From the NCBI GenBank assembly GCA_030386875.1, contig CM059559.1, positions 2,849,177 to 2,913,176 of the forward strand: 64,000 nt of DNA, given 5' to 3'. The position numbers were made by a program, and so were the translations under genes. The notes under the pieces are model-generated. The model worked only from the letters and a program-made list of their open reading frames with translations. It was not told the origin of the DNA and did not search any database. Positions 57,023 through 64,000 of the stretch are shown one piece after another. Within the stretch, counting starts at the first letter, position 1. Every line of letters begins with the position of its first letter. This stretch comes from Morinoia aosen. Taxonomy: Eukaryota > Arthropoda > Malacostraca > Amphipoda > Talitridae.

Positions 57023-59493
57023 ACTTGGTCTGTCTATCCGTACTCCCACCGCGTAAATTGGATACCTGAGCACTGCGTAGAGACTGAAGACTTTTACTTT
57101 TCCGTAGTAATTATTGATATTGAACGAAGTTTACTCGGATTATCCTTACTCAAGAATCGAGCTATGAAAAAAATGAACACACATTGAACCACTTCATTCA
57201 AAACTAGTTTTCATGAATTAATTATAGAGATAATACAATAACACTGCATCATTTTTTACGGCGGAGATACATTAATACTATTTCACAATTTTTAAATAAA
57301 TTCAAAAGGTACACATACTCTAGCAAACTCGGGTTTCGATATATTTAATGATTGCAGACGAAGTTTCGTCTCAGCTCCTGAATATCTAACACTGCACAAA
57401 ACATTCTCCACACGGACACTTGAACTGAAGAACTGAGGTCACCAGGGCGTGCAGGTCAAAGCGTCATATTTTGTTTCACGGACGCACTAGTCAATGGATG
57501 TATAGTGCATAAGTTGCCATTTAAAAATAACATCTTGCGTCATCACAAGAAGTTCATGTGCTCATTGAACAGAGTAACTTGAGACGGAGAGACCAAGCGA
57601 GCAAGCCAGGAGCAAGTGAGCCCCCAAGTAACCAACACATTGTCAGGCATCTAACAGTTAGAGAGATTAAGCCTAGTGTACCTGCAGTATGGATATTTCG
57701 ATATTTTGTTCATATTTCTATTCCCTTTGTTTTCATTTCCTCTTTGATCCCCCCTAAACTTTATCTCATTCATTTTCAATCTCATTCATTTTAGATCTCA
57801 TTCATTTAGGCTAGAATCACTTAGCGCCCTGCGAGTGCATCGACTTACAGTACAAGTGGAGTGAGTGAAATTTTTCTTGTTCCTGATGTAATATTCTCGA
57901 AATCGACTGCTCTTCCATGGCTATCTCAAATGAAATCTTCTACAAAAATAAAGTAATAAAGTTTTTGTTTAAATTGAAGCCAACGTGAGACGAAATTGGG
58001 ATACTCTCCGACGCCACATCACCAAAAAAATAAGTATACGTCGCAAAAATTTCAACAGGAATAACCTGAGCCGCATTTACATTAACCCAAGCATAAATTA
58101 CACATGTACCATCACACGCATCATACCAGATGAGTGGGTCAAGTCCCGTACACGCACACCACTCTTGCACGACCGCAATTTCCCCAATGGTAAGAACTAC
58201 GGTACAAAAAATTCAGATTTACAGTACAACAGTAGGTCATACGAATGTTCTCCAGGAACCGGAATCCGAACTTGAACACAGTACGCACGTCAGAGCAGAG
58301 AGGGTAGGCATCCGTGCGACGCAATCCGCGCGGCACGACTGAGGAGGTGCTGCTGGCACGGCACATGCCGGGCACCGCATCGTCTCGGAACAATAAATAC
58401 TTATTCTGTATCCATGGTATGTTCAACTGATCGTTTTCTATGCGGTTCTGTAGAAAATGAGGAGGCTGCGTTGCCAATTCTCGCTGTGGAAGTAACCAAA
58501 GTTCTCTTTATGTAGAGCTATTTTAAGCGTACTATATACTATTGCTCGTCAAGCGTGGATGAGGGATTTGAAAACAGCATGCTTGAAAATTGCATCAATT
58601 TTTCAATAGAAAATTAAGTATTTCTTGTATTTTGCAATTTCACAGAGAAGCGATGTGACCCGTCTGTGAATGCCTCTCCTGAACCGATACACCACTGCGT
58701 CTCAGAGGCTGTACGAAGAGCAAATATATGAGCACAAAAATTACTTTGAAAATACGAGGGAACAAAGCCAGGGCACAAGTCAATGAAGGCTTGCTACTCG
58801 TTAACTTATTTCTATAAAAACGGGAAACGGGAATTTCGCGCCAGATTTCAAATCAATATACTCAAATGATCAGAGAAGGATTAGCTACATCTGTGGCACG
58901 CACAACTTTCAAAAGCGACGCCATTCCCCAAAAAAAAAACAATTTTGCCATTAATTTTGAATGATTTCCATACCCAAGCAGTGAAATAGAATGGCAACCT
59001 TGCACTGTCGCAAACACGACTTTATAAAAGCAAATTACCTCATGCTGTGAGTCAATGAGCGCTGACTCTCTCTACACTAACGGAAGACCTTAGAAATATT
59101 CATGTTTATGAAGTGTTCTGAGACATATTGGCATGGCTTTGTACTGTTGTGCATCCATTTAACATAGCTTTATTTGTCGCTATTTTAGTGATCGCCGAAG
59201 CAGTAATTTAAGCAGCGATAAGGACTCAATCATTTGATCGAATTAGAATACGCAGACCGTAACTCCATTTCAAATGACCTGATAATTATATCCGCCATCA
59301 GCTTGAATAATTTTACCGAGGACTTAAGGGGAAATTAGGTTACCATGCAGGGTTAGGGGACTTGACTTAAGCTCTAAATCCGAGTGAGGCCTCAAGTCCG
59401 GGCAGAGAGAAACGATGGCCTGCTTCTGGACGCTGCAGTCGCCCCTCGAGGCCTGGCCCTCGCGCCAGCCTCTGCTGATAGTGGTCGTGATTA
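57023..59493. other. no recognised gene
   Basis: AT-rich with TCATT-type short repeats at 57762-57808 and a GC-richer patch at 59370-59480. Frames of up to 112 codons (58139-58477, minus) have no recognisable domain. Confidence 0.35.
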
Positions 59494-59745
59494 GCGGCAG
59501 CTGCTGCACCTGCTGCTGGTGATGCACCTGCTACTGCACCTGCTATACTTGCTGCTGCACCTGCTGCTGTTGCTGCTGCACCTTCTGCATCTGTTACACT
59601 TGCTGCTGTACCTGCTGCAGCGCTGCTGTTGTTACTTCACCTGCTCTGGTGCTGCTGTTACACCTGCTACTTCAGCTGCAGCACCTGCTGCTGTCGTTGC
59701 TACATCTACTGTTGCAACAACAGCCGTTCCTACCGCTGTAGCTGC
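59494..59745. repeat. imperfect CTG/CTGCACCTG trinucleotide-type tract
   Basis: CTGCTG, CACCTGCTGCTG and TTGCTGCTGCACC blocks dominate about 250 bp. In one + frame it encodes mostly Leu/His and in another mostly Ala/Pro. Without flanking coding sequence I treat it as a repeat. Confidence 0.8.
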
Positions 59746-59909
59746 ACATTAGCGAGCATACTTCATCAGCTGCGGAGGCAGGTTTCCCGTACATCTGCAG
59801 TAGCCGCAGCACAGCACGGCGCTGCTACATGCCTCTGAACCCATTCCTACAACTGCAGCTATGTACTATCACCAGCAGCTGCTGCCCTAATCCAGAGGGG
59901 CTATATGTA

Positions 59910-59980
59910 ATATAATCACCAGAGGAGCTATACATCATCACGTTAATGCTGTGGATGCTGGACAGATCGAGGCAAGGTAT
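59910..59980 (+). repeat. family C short repeat, copy 1
   Basis: ATAATCACCAGAGGAGC, TACATCATC, AATGCTGTG, ATGCTGGAC, GATCGAG and CAAGGT occur in the same order at 62627-62712. A partial extra copy (CCAGAGGGGCTATAT) lies just upstream at 59892. The family is unknown. Confidence 0.65.
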
Positions 59981-60844
59981 AATAATCCGTATAATATGTT
60001 TCTAATTTTATGTATTTTGTTTCTAGCAGCTACACGCTGCGAACGGCTGACTAGGTGCTCGAGCGCTGGTCAAAACTCAGCTGTTAAGTCGGCATACAAG
60101 ACACACAGAACTCCAATGCAGCCAGTACTGCTTGCATGCGTGCACTCTGCCAGCATTAAAATGCACCCCCCTGGGGCGTCTCTCTCTTCCCCTCGTTCTC
60201 TCTCACCCTGAGCTTGTGCTGAATATTCCACATAACTTCGCCTGACAAAAATAAAATACAGTTAATTGTCTGGGAATGAAGATAGTCGTGCCTGTGATAG
60301 CTCATGTCGAAAATAAATCGTGTGAAAATGCACCAGGCGTTGGTGAGTGTTCACGGTACAAACGAGCTGTTGGCTGAGAATGTTGAGCAGTCTTCGCACT
60401 CTGATATTCCAGGCCAGCCTGTCTATTTTGTGACGCTCTTAAATGGTGTGCAGACAGGCTCAAGGAAGCGAGGCTGCAGGCCAAACGCTGGCAAAATGTC
60501 GGAAACTGCCATACTTAAATGAAAAAACTTAGAATTTGAGTAAATTTTAAAGATATTTCCTAATTCAGGAACCGTGTCTTCTATATCATTAATTATTATT
60601 CACTCTTCAGGATGGTGAGTTAACGTAAGGCATGAATCTTTCTTGGCCAAATAGCCCTCACGACAGGTTTCATTTTGTATAGTGTGTGGATTTAGTTTCT
60701 ATTTCATGAATTAATAGAGAATATGCTGAAAATATATAACATTGGAACTATATGAGACGGATGAATGCAGAAGCTAACATCAAGAATGCATCTCTGCTCT
60801 GGTCTTGTAACTGACAGCGTTCCTAATTATCATCCTTTTATGGG
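59981..60844. other. no recognised gene
   Basis: Mixed-composition spacer. The 86-codon frame at 59951-60211 and 72-codon frame at 60304-60522 are not recognisable. Confidence 0.35.
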
Positions 60845-61384
60845 CTACTGCTGTTGTATCTGTGGGAATTTGTACTCTCTTGCGGGAGATGTGAGGTCCC
60901 AAGCTAAAGGTTATTGAAATAGAATAAAGTTTTTTGTTTCGTTACGGACCGTCTGTTTTTGGTTCACTGCTGTCTTCTTTCAATACCTATCACTTTCTTC
61001 TCCAACTTTTATTTTGTTTCATGAACTCCTTTTTCCCTTTCGTTTTGCTCTTCTATCAATCACTTTTTGTTTCGACATTTTAAATGGGTATTACGATACC
61101 GATGTGTAATTATCAACTAAGATTTTAATGTTAAGATATTTTAAAAATCAATGTTAAACATTTCATGTTTTAACTCTATTGGAAATAAACTAATAAACTG
61201 TTTTTATTTTATTTTATTTTATTTTTTCTTGCTGTCTCCGTGCGCAGGGCGTGGGGACACACCTTGTGCACGGATTTCTTGTTTCCTTAATTCTATACTA
61301 AATAATTTCTCTTTTCTTTCTCTCTTGAAAACACTTTCATTTTGGTTAGGGAGGCTTAAACTAATTTATAATCTAATCTAATCT
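60845..61384 (-). repeat. dispersed repeat family A, inverted copy with internal insertion
   Basis: Read on the minus strand it matches copy 1: AGTTTAAGCCTCCCTAACC at the right edge, TTTAGTATAGAATTAAGGAA, GACAGCAG, CAGTGAACC, GACGGTCCGTAACGAAAC and CCTTTAGCTTGGGACC at the left edge. About 190 bp extra (roughly 61040-61235), including a (TTTTA)n run at 61200-61226, interrupts it relative to the other copies. Confidence 0.75.
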
Positions 61385-62139
61385 TATCCTTATCACTAAG
61401 CGGGGAACAGAATTTCTTTCCATTTGCCTCGTTTTGTCAGCATAAATTCTATTGGCTGAATTCTGACGAAAAAAGAAAGAAAAAAGAAAAGAACGAACGA
61501 ACGAACAGCAAAAAAATAGCTGAATCCTAACCCGTTACACCAAAATAAGAGGGTAAGTAATAACAAACTGCATCGAATAAAATGACAAATCCTCTTGCAT
61601 AGAAGGAAAATAAAATTTTAAACTGAAATAAACAACAACAAAACAAGGTGACATCGTAACGAACAACAGCGGAATAGAAGACTATTTCTTGACAAATAAC
61701 ACGAAAATAAAGGCTCACAACGACACGAGGTGCGTCTCGAGCTGTCAGATTGCGTCATCGGTGATAAGCTTTATGCAGCGAATGATGAGCTGGCTTATTA
61801 GCCTCCCTCTGTCGTAAAGAGTCGTGCTTGCAGCCTTGATCACAGGCGCGCAATTTGAGGTCCACAAAGTCTACGTGCTTCGCTTCAAACAACGCTCAGA
61901 TCACTCTGCAAGTCGACCCACTTGCTGAAGAGCCTTGGAAAATAATGATCTCAGTCTGGCGAGTCTTCTAAGCTGAAGGTATTCGATAATTGGCGAGAGT
62001 TTTCCAAGCCAGATTGGCGGTGTGATCAGTTCCGTGTGTTTGAGCAGGTGCTTTTATTGAGTATGCGGGCCTGAGACCTGCTCCATGTGGGTCACGCGCT
62101 GCGGCCCGTTAGGCCGGGTGACCGACCACCCCACACGAC
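61385..62139. other. no recognised gene; short A/G-rich microsatellites
   Basis: Contains AAAGAAA and (GAAC)n runs at about 61469-61508. The rest is unremarkable. Confidence 0.4.
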
Positions 62140-62380
62140 GGCCTGCTTGCCTGATTGTCTGCTTGCCTGCCTGCATGTCTGCTTGTCTGCCTGCATGTCT
62201 GCTTGCCTGCTTGCATATCTGCTTGCCTGTCTGCCTGCATGTCTGCTTGCCTGCTTGCATATCTGCTTGCCTGTCTGCCTGCATGTCTGCTTGCCTGCTT
62301 GCATATCTGCTTGCCTGTTTGCCTGCCTGCCTGCCTGCCTGCCTGCTTGTATGCCTGCCGGCTTGCCTGCATACCTGCTT
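62140..62380. repeat. CTGC/TTGC tetranucleotide array with 44-bp higher-order unit
   Basis: Built from 4-bp CTGC, TTGC, CTGT and CATG steps. GCATATCTGCTTGCCTG recurs at 62213, 62257 and 62301, exactly 44 bp apart. Several fully open overlapping frames on both strands (Cys/Leu-rich on +, Gln/Ala/Lys-rich on -) come from the 4-bp repeat and are not called as genes. Confidence 0.95.
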
Positions 62381-62626
62381 GCCAGCTACTTCTGCTGCGG
62401 TGCAGCCGAGGTGCCGGAAGTATACACCGCCAAATTGAAACACTAACGAAAAGCCATGTGGTCGGGGACTGAAAGTAGACATCTTTACTAATCGTTCCAC
62501 TATTACAATCATGTTGTAGGAAAAGTTTTCCCATTTTATTAAACCAAGAGAAGGAACGAGTTAAGTACGAGCTCAACGAGTGGAAGCGTCCCTCCTCTAG
62601 GCTCTTCTGTCCTTCTTTCCCGTTTG
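62381..62626. other. no recognised feature
   Basis: Short spacer between the tetranucleotide array and family C. Nothing is recognised. Confidence 0.35.
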
Positions 62627-62712
62627 TTATAATAATCACCAGAGGAGCCGTACATCATCCCGTTCATTGATCAATGCTGTGAGTGCTGGACTGAGATCGA
62701 GCCAAGGTCAGT
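62627..62712 (+). repeat. family C short repeat, copy 2
   Basis: Same blocks and order as 59910-59980, with about 10 bp more between CATCATCCCGTT and AATGCTGTG. Same orientation, 2.7 kb apart. Confidence 0.65.
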
Positions 62713-63378
62713 CTTGTCTATTGTGTGATGTTTAGCGTTAGTAATGCAGAAAAAAAGTGATCGAGGATGAAAGGGAACCGAGGCACAGCAAATCGTACAT
62801 ATAAGCGGAAATGCAGCACGTGATGCAGGATGGTGGCGAAGAGTTCTACGTGTTATCTCCGGTGTGCACGGCCAGCAAAAAAGGATGGCATTCGATAATG
62901 CTCGACATGGGACATCAATTATGAATCATTAGCAATCATCAAAAAATTTCAAACATTTAGGCAAATCTGTAGCCAAGATACGAATAATTTTCCCTTTTTT
63001 ATTGTGGCGAGACATTGTTAACATGAGCGCACGCATAAATAAGAAACGAGGGATTATCTAAGGTTAGTTTCTTGTACTGCTTGCGCAGGAACCTAGGGTC
63101 GAGCTTCTGGTGATGCAGTGTGCATGTGATAAACAGAAAGTGGCTCTCATTTGAGACCAGTAGATCTACAAAGAAGATCGATTAATTTACCAATTGAAAT
63201 GAGAATTAAACGATTAGAAAATTAATTTAAAAATATGGAGCGACAACGTAATCTACTCGTTTGTACGATTCCGTTTAAAGGCAAAATTAAAGTTCAATTG
63301 TCCTTTATTTACAACGAACACTTAACATTCCTGTAGGGGACAATCATTTGTAAAAATAGACTTTAGCTGAGTCCTGTG
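62713..63378. other. no recognised feature
   Basis: AT-rich spacer. Nothing is recognised. Confidence 0.4.
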
Positions 63379-63742
63379 CACTGCAAGCACCATAGCTCTC
63401 AGCAAGCACCATCAGCAAGCACCGCAGCTCTCAGCAAGCACTGCAGCTCTCAGCAAGCATCATCAGCAAGCACCACAGCTATCAGCAAGCACCGCAGCTC
63501 TCAGCAAGCATCGCAGCTCTCAGCAAGCACCCTCAGCAAGCGCCGCAGCTCTCAGCAAGCACCACAGCTATCAGCAAGCACCCTCAGCAAGCACCGCAGC
63601 TCTCAGCAAGCATCGCAGCTCTCAGCAAGCACTATCAGCAAGCGCCGCAGCTCTCAGCAAGCACCGCAGCTCTCAGCAAGCATCATCAGCAAGCACCACA
63701 GCTATCAGCAAGCACCGCAGCTCGCAGCAAGCACCATGTCAG
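63379..63742. repeat. 19/13-bp minisatellite with a 51-bp higher-order pattern
   Basis: 19-bp units (CAGCAAGCACCGCAGCTCT) alternate with 13-bp units (CAGCAAGCACCAT-like). Two long and one short unit give 51 bp, seen as a 17-residue periodicity in the frame 63376-63888 (Ser/Gln/Ala-rich). That frame continues about 48 codons past the array into unique sequence with no recognisable domain, so I do not call it a gene. Confidence 0.93.
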
Positions 63743-64000
63743 ACACAGCCACCACACCACAACCCCCAATCGTCTCCCCGCTCATGGTCCGTGGCAGTGA
63801 AAGTGTCTGCGGCATTCGGCCGCCCTCTCAGCTGCTTCAAAACTACCTCCTTGTGGTGTTTTTGACGCTATTTGCAGCGGCTGCTTGAAAGCGAAAATAG
63901 CTGTCGCATTACTTCAATATATTATGGTTTGATATTATCATGTTAAGCGGGATTTATCACCATAATTTTCAAGTTTTCAATATTGATTCCTGCTCCGAAA
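63743..64000. other. no recognised feature
   Basis: Unique sequence after the array, AT-rich towards the window end. The end of the open frame noted above falls at 63888. Confidence 0.35.

Noticed and set aside
62054..62639. Gln/Ala/Lys-rich and Cys/Leu-rich proteins of 105-176 codons
   Set aside because: All arise from a 4-bp repeat that is open in several frames on both strands.
63376..63888. 170-codon Ser/Gln-rich protein
   Set aside because: The frame is set by 19/13-bp repeats, and the short unique tail has no recognisable domain.

Overview
This window looks like gene-poor nuclear DNA from an animal, most likely an arthropod. It is AT-rich. It has no compact operon-like gene layout, rRNA gene or convincing tRNA gene, and I recognise no intact protein-coding gene. 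The arthropod reading is an inference from the mix of elements: a Penelope-like element remnant, a TTAA-flanked piggyBac, hAT-type and TA-flanked miniature elements, a tRNA-headed SINE family, and a degenerate CCTAA-type tract resembling the TTAGG telomere repeat family of many insects. I cannot name the order or species.

Layout. 1-2.94 kb is a 38-bp minisatellite running off the left edge, with a decayed purine-rich fringe to about 3.5 kb. 3.5-12.5 kb is interspersed repeats: a fold-back TA element (4.5 kb), a dimeric repeat (5.2 and 9.2 kb), a Penelope-like remnant with inverted hammerhead-like arms (5.6-6.2 kb), family A (7.3 kb) and a hAT-like MITE (8.3 kb). 12.5-24 kb holds a 14-bp minisatellite, a hAT MITE with a perfect 8-bp target duplication (14.6 kb), three SINE copies (15.6, 18.3, 23.6 kb), another family A copy (18.8 kb) and a GC-rich/ACAC-rich block (20.6-21.5 kb). 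27.7-28.35 kb holds an inverted-repeat element beside a CCTAA-like tract. 31.8-43.2 kb is dominated by separate minisatellites (16, 73, about 88, about 61 and 39 bp units) and a palindrome cluster. 44.9-50.2 kb holds family A, a second copy of the fold-back MITE and a complete but dead piggyBac (47.4-50.2 kb). 51-64 kb holds further minisatellites (about 21, about 33, 22, 44 and 19/13 bp), a second hAT-like MITE inside a duplicated segment, a possible LINE tail, an inverted family A copy and a repeated short family C.

Nothing here behaves as a working pathway. The recognisable proteins are transposon-derived and broken: the piggyBac transposase has lost two catalytic aspartates and carries stops and frameshifts, and the Penelope GIY-YIG domain is only a fragment. 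The clearest biology is turnover: array expansion by whole higher-order blocks, MITE insertion with target duplication, and at least twelve unrelated tandem arrays covering roughly a tenth of the window. Long open frames inside the arrays arise because the repeat units lack stops, and I have not called them genes.
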